A DNA stretch of 60,000 nt from Antedon mediterranea (taxonomy: Eukaryota > Echinodermata > Crinoidea > Comatulida > Antedonidae). The notes under the pieces were generated by a model. That model saw only the letters and a list, made by a program, of their open reading frames with translations, was not told the origin of the DNA and made no database searches. The first letter of the stretch is position 1. Each line of letters opens with the position of its first letter. The translations under genes and the position numbers were made by a program. Location of the stretch: assembly GCF_964355755.1 (NCBI RefSeq), contig NC_092677.1, positions 565,001-625,000 on the forward strand, read 5' to 3'. Of this stretch, positions 12,593 through 23,989 are shown one piece after another.

Positions 12593-12650
12593 AGAGAGAA
12601 ATGGCGAACCGACGTCTAAAATCCGAGTGGGTATAAAATCATAACAAACC
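12593..12650 (+). repeat. left TIR of ISL2EU element
   Basis: Begins AGAGAGAAATGGCGAACCG. It matches the complement of the right end with one gap, then shares GAGTGGGTATA and TAACAAACC. Confidence 0.8.
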
Positions 12651-12690
12651 GTTGAGGGCGGCACATTTCTTATGTTTATACACGTGAATC

Positions 12691-14254
12691 ATGGCGTCGT
12701 CTAACCAATGTTGTTGCTGTAACGCTCATAATTCTTGTTGTATTTGTGTATTTACACGTGAGTTAAATTTTAAAAAATCATTGATAAATGTTCCCAAATT
12801 CACTCCGCTTACTATGGCGGGTTGGATTTCAAAAGGGGTAAAGGAGACCGACGGTAAATCGTGGACTTTTTTTAAGGAAAAATACGTACACGGTGGGGTT
12901 ATTGCCCATGTGCCTAGGACGGATGGCCAAGGCACAGATTATGTTATACAGGCATATTGCTATCGCAGCCAAAGAAAACGACAAAGCCCATATTGTAGCT
13001 CTTGTGTTGCAGGGTCAGGAGGGCTGTGTAATCACGTACTGGCCATAATTTATCAGTTTTTGGACTAAAGTTCAGATGGCTTGAGTGAAATTCCGTCGGA
13101 TATTTCGTGCACAAGTAAACCACAAGAGTGGAATATACCTAGGCAGGACCCAATCATTCCTTTGCCTGTAATGGGTACACATTATGCAAATGCAGAAACT
13201 GACAGGCATGGTAGAAAAAGGCTACCTGTTTTTTGTAAACTTTATGATCCACGACGAAAATATTTAAAGGAAACCTTTGATGAAATAGGAGTTATTCCTG
13301 CGATTACGAGAATGAGAGAAAATTGCGATGAAATTTCTCCGCCACCATTTTCCTATTTACTAACTGATCAGGAACCATCAGTATCTTACGAAACACCACT
13401 AGGAAGTGTGCCGCTAGGCTCTTGTCTTTCCTATCAACTGGCAACAGATGCGGGAAAACAAAGAGTGACAATGTTTTTCTCTAAGGATACTGGGCCTCTC
13501 ATACTCATAACAGAATGTAAAGGTTTTCCAGATTTAGCAATGGGTTGTGGACGTTATAATTTTCAGGATATGGATAAGGAGTGGTTAGGTCAGATAGCCG
13601 TTGATCTCGAAAATGCGAGAGTAATGAATGGAGAGAACAGAGAAAATTGCGATTGACATCGTCAAAATTTGGTAAAATCAACAGTCGTGTGAAAGGTGCT
13701 AATGTATCGTTTTATAAGGCTATATTTAATAGCAAAAATATTGGACATATCCGGTCTGTTATAGCCATGGAAGTGCAAATGAAAAACCAGCATTAAAAAT
13801 ATATGCAACAGAGTCTGCAAAACGGGTTAATAACTTCATGGTTTACGATAGTGGACTGGTGATTAATCCAGATTTACCACACCTTGGTGCTACACCAGAT
13901 GGAAAAGTATATGACCCTTCTTCTAATCCCTGCTATGGACTTGTGGAAATTAAATGCCCACTTACTAAAAAAAGCCAAACATTAGAAGATGCTATAAGCG
14001 ATGGTGACTTTTATATCCATCGGGTTGATGGCAAGCTGGAGTTGAAAAAAAAACATAAAATGGGTTATTATGAACAAATACAAGGGCAAATGGCGATCAC
14101 AGGTTTGACCTGGTGTGATTTTGTTGTGTATTTGTCAGATTCTAGACAAATGGCAGTTTTGAGAGTTAAGTCCAATGAACAATATTGGAACAGTCTCCTT
14201 CTTAAATTAAACAAATTTTACAAGCATTCTATTCCTTATCTAAAACGAATGTAA
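12691..14254 (+). pseudogene. SWIM zinc finger + YqaJ-like nuclease of ISL2EU, broken
   Basis: Plus-strand gene starting at ATG 12691. The N-terminal part has a SWIM-like finger (SPYCSSCVAGSGGLCNHVLA, about residues 100-119). The C-terminal part has the YqaJ/lambda-exonuclease core: LTSSKFG near 13,650, HLGATPDGKVYD near 13,870, the metal-site motif GLVEIKCPL near 13,945 and YYEQIQGQM near 14,070. An in-frame TAA at 13066-13068 and two frame changes, near 13,640 and 13,765, interrupt it. Introns could explain this in principle, but no good splice sites bracket the breaks. In ISL2EU elements this protein is thought to assist transposition by processing DNA ends. The ORF lies convergent to the transposase, about 450 bp from its 3' end. 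Confidence 0.82.
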
Positions 14255-14703
14255 GATGTTTGTTGAAGTAAACTATGTAAATAAAAAGTTTATATAAAAT
14301 TAAAGTGTATAAAAAACATTTATTAAACCAAGTTTGTAATCAGTATTATACAGTTCGAAAGCACTATTTTTTCTTATGTATTGCATATTATATGTTATTT
14401 ACAGTGTTGCATTTAAAAAAACAAGGTGAAAATTAAATATAAAGTTTTGTAATCAATATTACACAGAAAGCACCATTTTTTCTTATGTATTATAATGTAT
14501 AAAAATGAATACTGATAAGTTTCAAGCTGAATGATACACAATGTTATTTACAGTGTTAAATATAAAAGAACTGTCCTGTTTAAAATAAAAAAAACAAGGT
14601 GAAAACTAAATATAAAGTTTTGTAATCTCTCTGTATCATTATTTCTTTTGTATTGCAATACTGTATATTAATACTTAAGGGCAGTAATGTACTTGCCACA
14701 TTG
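14255..14703. other. intergenic spacer between the convergent ISL2EU genes
   Basis: AT-rich, with two related copies of a roughly 150-bp stretch (shared string AAGCACCATTTTTTCTTATG-like at 14,360 and 14,468, and AAAACAAGGTGAAAA at 14,420 and 14,590). It presumably holds both 3' ends. No gene. Confidence 0.5.
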
Positions 14704-16289
14704 CTAATTTGTCCTACTACTTGTCGCTGCTTCAAAATCTACGTTTTCATTATCTTCATTTGTCAGGATAGGGTTCTGAAAGTTTGACAACAGACAAACA
14801 ACAGTCCAAACTTGGTTTAATGTGCCAAACATTGCTACTGGAAGTGTTGATTTGAAAATCATGAACGTTTTTATTTTTCCAATAGCCCTTTCAATGTGAA
14901 TGCGATGTTTTGCTACAGTCTGGATTTTAATTACGTCATGTACGTTGAAGTTACCCTTCTCCCTCAGGAAAGGTGGTGAATTTAACTTTAAACCCATAGC
15001 CCTTAGTTCATCCTCAATAAGAAAACCACGATCAGCCATAACAATGTCACCTTTATGAATTTCACCGCAATTAATTTTTGCCTTTAAAACATTTAGGAAC
15101 CCACTTCTATTGACGAGTTCTTTGTCACTGATTGACCCCTCAAATAATTGTGAAACAAAGATAACCCCTCCCTTAGGATCAACACCAAGAAGCCCTTTCA
15201 TGGTAGTGTGGTGCTTATATTGTGAGTAGCTTTCACTTTGTTTTTGTAGAGAACTTGGGATTTGAATGAAAAGCTCTGTAGCATCTATTATAATAACTGT
15301 ATTTGGATACTTCTTAAAAAATTTTGTTGGCGCATGCTTCAGTATGATATCACGATGTGGCCATATTTTAAGGGACCCAAGAGTTGTATAAAGTAGATTT
15401 ACATGTGTGATTACTTTATTTGACACTGTTCCTTCGGCAATGTTGAACCGGACTGCTAGGTCGATATTTGAACACCCTGTTCGTAGTTTCATCAATGTCA
15501 GTAGTAACTCATTCCAAACAGTCATCTTGCGACTTTTCTGGCGGGTATCGTCTAGACTATCGGTCTCGTCTTCAGTGTTCTCTAAACCAACCTCAAGCAA
15601 TTGCTTCATGTTAACCCGCCTTCTTTTACAAGCTTTGGTGTTCCAATAAACAATATCATCATTGCCAAATGTTGGTATAACAAATTGAGCAAAATCAATG
15701 AAACGCTGTTTTGACGGGAACCCAGTAAAATGCATGAAAATGTTGTACTCCATTTTTTCTGTATGACACTTATAGTAGAGTTGGTTTACTGAGAATGAGT
15801 GATGGCATTCTTCTTCTACTTCATCTTCTTCATCTTCAGTATAATCCACTTTTCTGTATTGAGTTGACTTTGAAATAATTTCTGGATTTTCAGAGAAAAT
15901 GTCGCATTCTCCCTCAGAAGCGGTATCTGTTTCATCCTCTTGCTCGGCCCTGAAATCTTCACGCTTTTTAAAGGCAGACCGTACTTCATCATCCTCTGAA
16001 GATGACTCGCCAGCTGCAGGTATGGTCCAAGCAAATTTTGAAGGTGCACTATCTGGTTTTAGTCGACGCCGTCTGTTTTTTGATGTTGGGTTACAGAAAT
16101 CTTGTTGATGAAAATGACTTGAGCACACCTTTGCAGATGATGTTAACGACAAATGCCGTTTGTCTCTTTTTATGCGGTTGAACCATTTATTTCTTAGGAG
16201 ATGGTTGTGTGACGTACACTGTGATATGACAGTTCGGGATGTTCGGATGACACATTGTTGCAACCAAATGCAATACAGTAGTGTGGCAT
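14704..16289 (-). CDS. ISL2EU transposase: THAP-like finger, HTH_4, DDE_Tnp_4
   Basis: An open frame on the minus strand runs 16347-14704 (547 codons). The acidic linker is at residues 115-185, the HTH_Tnp_4-like helix-turn-helix (WNELLLTLMKLRTGCSN to GTVSNKV) at about 276-312, and the DDE core has D355 in VIIIDATE, D439 in VMADRGF and E486 in HIERAIGKIK. The true start is probably ATG 16289-16287, in another frame, which opens MPHYCIAFGCNN, the C-x4-C start of a THAP finger. The rest of the finger (NKWFNRIK, then KVCSSHF) is in the main frame, so a frameshift near 16,205-16,225 splits the THAP domain. The catalytic domain itself looks intact. The leading residues of the 547-codon frame before the finger are probably chance translation. 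Confidence 0.85.
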
Positions 16290-16963
16290 TATATAACTGA
16301 AAATAAACCAATAAAACAATGAAATATGTATAAAAGTCATCCATCATTCACAATCATATTCCTAAAAATATCTCATATCTGTAGGTCTACATTAGACTAG
16401 GCCTATAATATTATAGTAGAATGGTGTTATCAAGTATTCAGTACTGGCGGTAGCCCCCCCCCCCCCCCCCCTACAGGAAGCATCACTAGCCACATAACAA
16501 AATGGCAGTTGTTGTCAAGCTGAAACTAATGCTAGGTCTACATCTACTAGAGATGCTCTATTTAGTCTTACTACCTAGCTAGGAGAGGCTTAGCAGCACC
16601 CTAGCTAAAGTAGTAGTACAGTATGCAATAACGAATTTCCAATATTATTATTGTATTATAATAACCGATAATCCGTGCAAGGCTCGAGTACTCAAGGTAC
16701 TACAGCATACAGGCCAACTACAGTATTTATTACTATTTTAGGGCCTAGCCTAGAGCTGGGTACAGTATATAACAAAAACGCGTCTTAATTCAACCCAAAT
16801 TAAAATAAAATATGTTAAGATTTGCCCATATAACATTAAAATTGTTAAGGGTGTTGCAAAAAAAAAAGATACTGCTATTATGTGTGTTTTAAACGTTCTT
16901 TTCTACCTACCTTTTTAACTCAACCCATCGGAATTTCCCATACAAAAACATGTGGCGAAATGG

Positions 16964-17030
16964 TTTGTTTACAATCTATACCCACTCGGTGAAATTTGAG
17001 TGACGTCATCGCGGTTCGCCATTTCTCTCT
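16964..17030 (-). repeat. right TIR of ISL2EU element
   Basis: On the minus strand it begins AGAGAGAAATGGCGAACCG and, after an additional ATGACGTCACTC-like spacer, shares the inner GAGTGGGTATA block with the left end. Confidence 0.8.
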
Positions 17031-17269
17031 ATTGTTGTATCTGGGTTGATTTGCATAAATGCCAGGCAACGTCGACGTATAATAGAATCTCACTGGCTAG
17101 TGTGGCTAGTTGAGATGATTCCAGCGTATAGAAGAAGTTACACTACTGTATATGGAGAATTTACAAAATAAAATATCTCGATTGTTGCATGATTACAAGC
17201 TTCCGTGTTCTTCCGTGTATTATCTGAACTCAAAGAAGTGGCCAGTGAGGCCGCAGTTACAATTAGGTA

Positions 17270-17336
17270 TAATAATTAGATTAGCGTCTTGAGCACTTTT
17301 AGTGGATATGTGCGCTATATAAATTGTTATATTATT
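17270..17336. repeat. SINE/LINE 3'-tail-like fragment
   Basis: Reads TTGAGCACTT then GCGCTATATAAAT and a T/A-rich run. The GCGCT...GCGCTATATAAA...TTATTA layout recurs at 45,785 and 51,975, as expected for retroposon tails. Confidence 0.45.
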
Positions 17337-17805
17337 ACCTCCGCCAAGGAGGTTATGTTTTCACCCCTGTATGTTTGTGTGTGTGTGTGGGTGTGTGTGT
17401 CTGTGAACAGCCTGGAAGCCACAGTTTTTATCCGATTCTCACCAAATTTAGCCACAATGATCTATACCCAAAAAGCTCGGACGAGTTCGAATTTGAGGGG
17501 AAAAGGTCATAGGTCAAGGTCACAACTAACAAAATTCTATTTTACTGCCTAGAGACCACAGTTTTTATCCGATTCTCACCAAACTTAGCCACAATGATCA
17601 ATGACTCATCATATAATTTTGGTTAAATTTTGAAGGGTCAGGGTCAAAGATCAAGGTCCAAAAAAAAAAATAAAAAAACTCTGAGCAGGACTTGAACCAG
17701 TGATCTCAACTGTGAGAGGCTGGATACGTAACCATTACCATTACCATTTTATGTAGGGGAATTTTACAGTAGGCGGAGGTTTGTACTCTCGGAGTGCCCT
17801 CTAGT
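17337..17805. mobile_element. MITE with ACCTCCGCC / GGCGGAGGT termini
   Basis: About 470 bp. It opens ACCTCCGCCAAGGAGGTT and closes GGCGGAGGTTTGTACTCTC followed by GGAGTGCCCTCTAG. It contains a GT-rich microsatellite (17,370-17,403) and two internal copies of GTTTTTATCCGATTCTCACC (17,426 and 17,560). This is a type of dispersed repeat known from many aquatic animals. No coding capacity. Confidence 0.6.
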
Positions 17806-17821
17806 TATTATTATTATCGTT

Positions 17822-18190
17822 TTATAATAAAAAATATACATTTATTATTATAATCCTAAAACTACAGTATTACTATTAAGAAAAATTAGCTGTATCCACT
17901 TGTAGGCATCATACTGTAGAAAGATTTGTAATTGTAAAAATACGTAATACTAGTGTAGGCAGGCTCTGGTAACTAATTTTAAAATCATTTTCAAAACAAG
18001 TAATTTTTTAAAAAATGATTTTAAAAAGGAACATTACTTCATTGAAACTTGTAAAATAAAAATTAAAACACAAATTATGTATACAGTAATAGGATAAACA
18101 TATTATAAAATGTACTTTATACAAAATTTTAGCACGACCAAAATAAAATGCGATCAACATCAAACGCATACAACCTTCCTAACGGTAGGG
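17822..18190. repeat. right remnant of dispersed element, paralogous to 21,708-22,025
   Basis: Collinear with 21,708-22,025: shared AAAAATTAGCTG, GGCTCTGGTAACTAATTTTA and the final GCGATCAACATCAAACGCA-like end. Together with 12,215-12,590 it forms one split element. Confidence 0.6.
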
Positions 18191-20087
18191 ATACCGAGAG
18201 CTGACTCCATTTTCATTACCACGATTAAACAACGTACACGTTACTATGTGCGCAATGTCATTTACGCAGTGTTTTTCTACTTTGGTAAACACTTTTTATT
18301 AGGTCATTATTTTCTGAAAATAAATTAATTATGAAAATATCCTTTTGAGTGAATATTTCTATACCTATTATTCTATAAGATCAAGTATTTTTATTTCCAT
18401 TTCATTCAACCAAAAATGTGAATATAGTGGAAAGATCATTATCATCTAGCGTGTATAGCTTTTGTTTACTACAAAACCCTTGGAAGGCTCAATGACCTAC
18501 CATTTTCAACCTTATTTTTGTAGTTGAGCCTCTTATGACCTCAAAATGTTTTTTCTTCCTACACCAAGATAATATAGTTCCACATACCATGTGCTTGTAT
18601 ATAATTTAAAATATTAATTTTAAGTGCTAAAAAACAGTTTTATCCCAATATGAGGCCTTTATGATTCGAATATTTCATAGTAACAACCCATATGCCATGA
18701 AAAATATCCGTTTTATCCATTTTTAAAATAATTTTTGGAAAATAACGAGGGGCGCAACTACCAAAACGCCATTTTGTGGTATGATGTCATCGTAAGCCAA
18801 TCAAACCTCCGCCTTCGACCGCTCCGCAGGGCTCACGATTGAACGATTTTGGATTCTTGCCCTTTGATTGGTTGACGCGAATTAACAATGAAGAAATTTT
18901 CTCGCAAGTGAAAATAGTAAAGTTTTTGTTCCATGGTAGATGGATGAAGCTATTGTTCTAACCACGTGACTATGTGGCGTAGGTTTTTTTTTTATATATC
19001 TATATATATATATAAATCAATGATGTTGCGTAGCACTGTGTAAATTATATATAAATCATACTGTAAATTTGACTTTAGCAATATAATAAACTAAAGTGAT
19101 AGAAATTGAATTCTTGTATTTACTTCAAATACAAGTTATTCACTTTCTGTAACAAAAAAATAATATTTATTCATGTATAAAAAGAGAAAAGAAACGTTTA
19201 ATTATAACTCAAAAACCAGTATTTTTTGCTTCAAATTACATTTTTTCAAGTAAATAATTGTTTGGTTAACGTGAATAACTATTATGTGACAATAAAATGA
19301 CACATTCAAAAACAAATTTGAAATAAAAAATATTTTTCAGGGGGACAATATATATCTTTAAAACTGTTACGTCAGCAAGCGAGCAGCGTTTTTTGTAAGA
19401 AATATTTCTTGTTTATATAATAAACAAGTAATATCATATTTTATTGAATTTTACAATGTTGATATCCAAAATATATTACTTAAAACTGTGATTTTTTATA
19501 TAATTATTTTTACGAAAAATGACTACGGTAGTTCATACAATTGTCGACTGAGGGCGCAATGTTTACATCGTTCATGGCTAAAAACGATCATTTTCGCCGA
19601 TGTTTTAAACACTATATTTCGAAAACTACATACAAGTCATATTTTCATAATTCTTTCTTTATTATAATATTGATACAAAATACTAACAGGCAATGTATAA
19701 TTTGTTTGAAAAATATTAACTTTTAATTTTACATCGAAATAAAACCGATCAAAGGTAGCCTAACTGAGAATACTTACTACTACAGTACTTCTTATTGTAA
19801 CTAGTTTGGAAAGATATTTTCCATATTTTTTTTTTCTCTTTTGTGGTGTAATCTACCACATTTATTCGTTCATCATAATTATTAAAAATACATACTGTAT
19901 TAACATATTACTCTCTTTTTTTCCCATTATTTTCTTGAATTTAGAATACTCAAGGTTATAATACTAATAGTAAATAAAAGTAACAATGTATATAATAATG
20001 TTTACAATACAGTGTAGTACTATACATCGATATATCTAAATTGGCTGTATAAAATATCTCATCAGGAGGTGGGAACACCATGAATAA
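18191..20087. other. non-coding repeat-derived sequence
   Basis: No convincing gene on either strand. The 19,190-19,370 segment (around GTGAATAACTATTATGTGAC and GGGACAATATAT) recurs at 41,560-41,760 and is a dispersed repeat. A TATATA run lies near 18,996-19,013. Confidence 0.45.
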
Positions 20088-20190
20088 TTAACACTTTGAC
20101 TGCCAGAGGTTTTTCCAGTTAGAAACTGCCACCGCCAGCGTTTTTAGCCCAATTCGATGTTTTTATTAAAGCTGATTTAGGGGATGCTAG

Positions 20191-20378
20191 TCAAGTCGCC
20201 CCATCGCAAAGTCGCCCCATACAAAGTCGCCCCTTACACAGTCGCCCCATCGCAAAGTCGCCCCAAAACAAAGTCGCCCCGACATAGTCGCCCTATCGCA
20301 AAGTCGCCCCAACGCAAAGTCGCTCCATCGCAAAGTCGCCCCATCACAAAGTCGTCCTATCGCAAAGTCGCCCCAAAA
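20191..20378 (+). repeat. 16-bp minisatellite, left arm
   Basis: About 11-12 copies of GTCGCCCCATCGCAAA with variation in the AT part (ATCGCAAA, ATACAAA, AAAACAAA). Its mirror copy is at 22323-22525. Confidence 0.85.
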
Positions 20379-21203
20379 CGTTAAAAAATAGTTTACAAGT
20401 GCGTAAAATGTTGCAATGATACACAAGATAACACAGAACGTGTAGGCATAGGGGAAGCCCCGCCATGTAGTCTCAGGTCACACGATCGGCACGCACCCCC
20501 ATATCAGAGAGGAAGCCCCCGACTAATCACTCCGCGGTCGCACTCCGCGGTCGCACTCTAACGTGCTAGCTTCTTACCATGAGAGGGAAACCCCCGTAAT
20601 TACTCCGCCGTTGCCGTTGTCGCACTCTACAACGCACCATCTGAAGATGGGGAAACCCCGCCGGAGTTTTACAATGATATCAGTCGCGTTCGAAATCGGT
20701 CGCGATAAAATGATGTTATACGATCTAGATTATTTTTACTTTGGTCGATGAATATTTATTATTATTATTAGGCCTATATTAATAATTGATTTTTTTTTTA
20801 TTTTACAGGTCAGTATGATGAGAAAGATGTGTGGCTTAAAAAATGACAATTTGTAAACATAGTTTAAGATATAGTATTATCCAGCATAATGTCATTTAAC
20901 AGTACATACGTACTTATTTAAATGTGAAATATTTTATAGGAAACGTAGGCTACGTCTGTGTCTTTTATTTTATATGCAACAAATTACGTAAAACAATTTA
21001 TTTATAAACATTCAGTTTACTATTATATACATAGTATTACAGTGAACATTGATTGTAAGACTCCTGGAAAGGCAATCCCATCATTATATCCATTATAAAA
21101 TTGCATCATATCACCGGCGCTATATGTCGTAAATGATAACGTGCGTGTGTGTATTTGTCGTACGTCCGTGTACGTATTATTCCGTGCCTCTTCACTGTCT
21201 TGT

Positions 21204-21530
21204 TTAATTTAAAATTAAATAAACACCCGATATGAGGATATTTATTAAGGCATTATAATTAGAATGTTCTATAACCAAAAGGATTGAAAAGAATTTCTTC
21301 AGTAAAATGATCATTGTGCTGTTGAATAAAAGGCGACTCGCCATCTGAAACATTCTCTGAATCCAATCGGAGCTGCGCCTTCTGGTATCTGTTTCCTCAC
21401 AGCTGCTACGTCTTTCTGCTGACCGTCGGGGATTCCCCTTTTTAAAAAACACGCACACGATACTGTACGATGGTTTTTCCATGGTCAAAATGTCGCGTTT
21501 TAATTTTACTAATACCTGCATGTAAAACAA
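21204..21530 (-). other. weak open frame in fold-back core
   Basis: A 108-codon minus-strand frame with an arginine/serine-rich middle. There is a faint resemblance (FKK..., ETDT) to the acidic linker of the ISL2EU transposase at 15.9-16.0 kb, too short to claim homology. Probably non-coding or a relic. Confidence 0.2.
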
Positions 21531-22322
21531 TCACATCGGCGATGAAATCCCCTTTTTTTTCTTCATTTTGAAAAGTCATTATAAAATTAAGACACATAAC
21601 TTGTCAATAAATGCAAAATGATCAATAAGTAGCCTATAACACTTATTGTCTTACAACACTGTTATTGTTTTAACTACTGTAAATCTATACGGCGAAGGCC
21701 TACTACACATTTATACATTTATTATATTATCCTAAAAAATTAGCTGGTATCCACGCGTAGGTTGAAGAAAGATTCGTAATTGTGGCTCTGGTAACTAATT
21801 TTAAAATCATATTAAATTAACATTTTCGAAACTATAAATCAGGGATAATCTTTTTAGGGACTATTTTTTTAAATGATTTTTAAAAAGCACATCACTCCAT
21901 TAAAACCTGTAAAATAAAAATTCAAACACAAATTACAGTATGTATATAATAGGATAAACATTATAATGTATACGACATTTAGCGCGACCAAAGTAACAAC
22001 GCAATCGATATCAAACGCACCCAATATGATTAAAACCGATAAAAACTCCGGCGGGGTTTCCCCATCTTCAGATGGTGCGTTGTAGAGCGCGACAACGGCA
22101 ACGGCGGAGTAATTACGGGGGTTTCCCTCTCATGGTAAGCTAGCACGTTTAGTGCGACCGCGGAGTGCGACCGCGGAGTGATTAGTCCTCTCTGATGGGG
22201 GTGCGTGCCGATCGTGTGACCTGAGACTACATGGCGGGGCTTCCCCTTTTTATGCCTACACGTTCTGTGTTATTTTGTGTATCATTGCAACATTTTACGC
22301 ACTTGTAAACTATTTTTTAACG

Positions 22323-22525
22323 TTTTGGGGCGACTTTGCAATGGGGCGACTTTGCGTTGGGGCGACTTTGCGATGGGGCCACTTTGCGATGGGGCGACTT
22401 TGTAATGGGGCGACTTTGCGATGGGGCGACTGTGCCGGGGCGACTTTGTTTTGGGGCGACTTTGCGATGGGGCGACTGTGTAAGGGGCGACTTTGTATGG
22501 GGCGACTTTGCGATGGGGCGACTTG
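22323..22525 (-). repeat. 16-bp minisatellite, right arm
   Basis: Inverse orientation of the left array (unit GGGGCGACTTTGCGAT), about 12-13 copies. Confidence 0.85.
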
Positions 22526-23418
22526 ACTGGATCCCATTGAGGATATGTATGTGATCTGATTTATGTAATTTAGACTAAAATAATAATCATAAAGATTTTA
22601 GCTTTACAATGGTACCAAGAACAATTTTCAAATCGCAATATGTAAATCGTAATAGTAAAATAAAAGTAACCCACTTTTGAGTTTTTCGTAGTTTCGCGCA
22701 AGAAAGTAGAGATATTCGCGATTTTGTGCAAGACATCACAATATGAAAATATCGCCAGGTGAGATCAACAAACAACGAAAAAGTTACTGACATGGCACCC
22801 ATACTGTAGGCCTATAAAAACAAGTTATCACTATCGAAAAATGTATTACATTTTATAAATCATAAATCTTACATCAATGTTTCGCGAAAAATCCGCATAG
22901 GCTAGTAAAGACACCAGGCCTAGTTAACCAGGCCTAAAGTTGGTCCGGAGCCGTTTTACGACTATGCCTAGGCTAGCATAGCATAGTATTACTAGCCTAG
23001 TAAACTGATGATAATATCCATACCATTTCTAAACAAGTTGGTTGCTTGAAACTCGGTCACTTACAGTGAAACACCAAACAAGGGTATACATACAATAATA
23101 AAATTAAAGACTTCATATTGAAAATGACTATTATTTTTTATTCAGATAACAAACATGCCAATCCACAAAAACCTTTGTAATGCTTCGGCGGCATAGCTAG
23201 CGCGCGACCGATACACAATGTGCCATGCCATCGCTCTACGCGCTACTGTGATGCGCGGTGTATTATGTTATTTCGACAGGTACCATTTTGACAGTCATTC
23301 GTAACCAGATTAGTTACTTTCAAATAGTAAAATATTGACGGTCCAGACCGAATATTGTGTCCATATTTAAAGTATATACCAATAATTAACCTATCTACCG
23401 GATTTCGTAAAAAACTCG

Positions 23419-23486
23419 AAACACGAAGATCTTCGTGTTTGGCAGTCAAGCGTTGTGTTTCCAAACACGAAGATCTTCGTGTTTGG
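23419..23486. repeat. two direct copies of a perfect palindrome
   Basis: AACACGAAGATCTTCGTGTT occurs at 23,420 and 23,464, each a perfect inverted repeat centred on AGATCT; the second extends to 26 bp. They sit subterminally in the piggyBac-like element and could be transposase-binding repeats (inference). Confidence 0.8.
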
Positions 23487-23570
23487 CAGTAAAGTGTTAA
23501 TATTTTCCATACTTAGCAATAAAAAATAAATAAAAAACGATATTTGAATTTAAAACTATTTAAATGTTTT

Positions 23571-23722
23571 GGGGCGACTTTTCGATTGGGCGACTTTGTG
23601 TTGGGACGAATTTGCGTTGGGACGAATTTGCGTTGGGGCGACTTTGCGTTGGGGCAACTTTGCGCTGGGGTGACTTTGCGAAGAAGGGGCGACTTTGCGA
23701 TGGGGCGACTTGACTGGATCCC
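23571..23722 (-). repeat. third GGGGCGACTT minisatellite array
   Basis: About nine degenerate copies of the same 16-bp unit, ending GCGACTTGACTGGATCC exactly like the right end of the fold-back element. It has no opposite arm nearby, so it is a solo arm or independent insertion. Confidence 0.75.
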
Positions 23723-23989
23723 GCCTGACCTAGCCCTAGCTAAAGTAGGCATACTGGATACTAAAGTACTACACGACGGGCCTAGGTTTTAGCTAGGCTA
23801 GATTTAGTCCAGTCAATCTAGTGATATTTAGAGGTAAACCCACCACAAATTGCAATAGTAACGAAACATTAATTTTTTCATTCCAAATGTAGTTTATAAT
23901 GACATATTAAAAGTCACCAAAAATTGAAGCATTGGAACACATTATTTTTTACGTAATCTCAACAACTATATAGTGATTTTATTCCATAA

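Larger units (their letters stand above)
12593..17030. mobile_element. ISL2EU-type DNA transposon, nearly complete
   Basis: 4.44 kb bounded by TIRs that start AGAGAGAAATGGCGAACCG on both sides. A second shared inner block is GAGTGGGTATA. AT dinucleotides at 12591-12592 and 17031-17032 form a 2-bp target duplication. Inside are two convergent genes: a SWIM-finger plus YqaJ-type nuclease (plus strand) and a THAP/HTH/DDE transposase (minus strand). This two-gene layout is established for the ISL2EU (IS4EU) superfamily. The nuclease frame is broken, so this copy is probably not autonomous. Confidence 0.85.
20181..22535. mobile_element. fold-back element with GTCGCCCC minisatellite ends
   Basis: About 2.35 kb whose outer ~560 bp on each side are inverted copies. 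From outside in, each arm has a TAGTCAAGTCGCCCC-type terminus (GGATCC-containing on the right), a 16-bp tandem array, a spacer ending in AACGTTTTGGGG, and a GC-rich block rich in CCGCGGTCGCACTC and GGGGAAACCCC. The core (20,940-22,025) is the same family as the split element at 12.2-18.2 kb. No transposase found. Confidence 0.65.
20088..23500. mobile_element. piggyBac-like non-autonomous element with TTAA ends
   Basis: Left end TTAACACTTTGACTGCCA (20088) and right end TGGCAGTAAAGTGTTAA (to 23500) are inverted copies flanked by TTAA, the piggyBac target site. Two copies of a perfect palindrome centred on AGATCT lie just inside the right end. No piggyBac transposase remains. The 20181-22535 fold-back element is nested inside. 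Confidence 0.6.

Noticed and set aside
20187-20426. Open frames through the GTCGCCCC arrays (also 22,275-22,554 and 23,513-23,792)
   Set aside because: They exist on both strands only because a 16-bp tandem repeat lacks stops; the peptides are simple repeats.
21204-21530. Possible ISL2EU transposase linker relic in the fold-back core
   Set aside because: Similarity to 15.9-16.0 kb is limited to a few residues and one 12-bp string.
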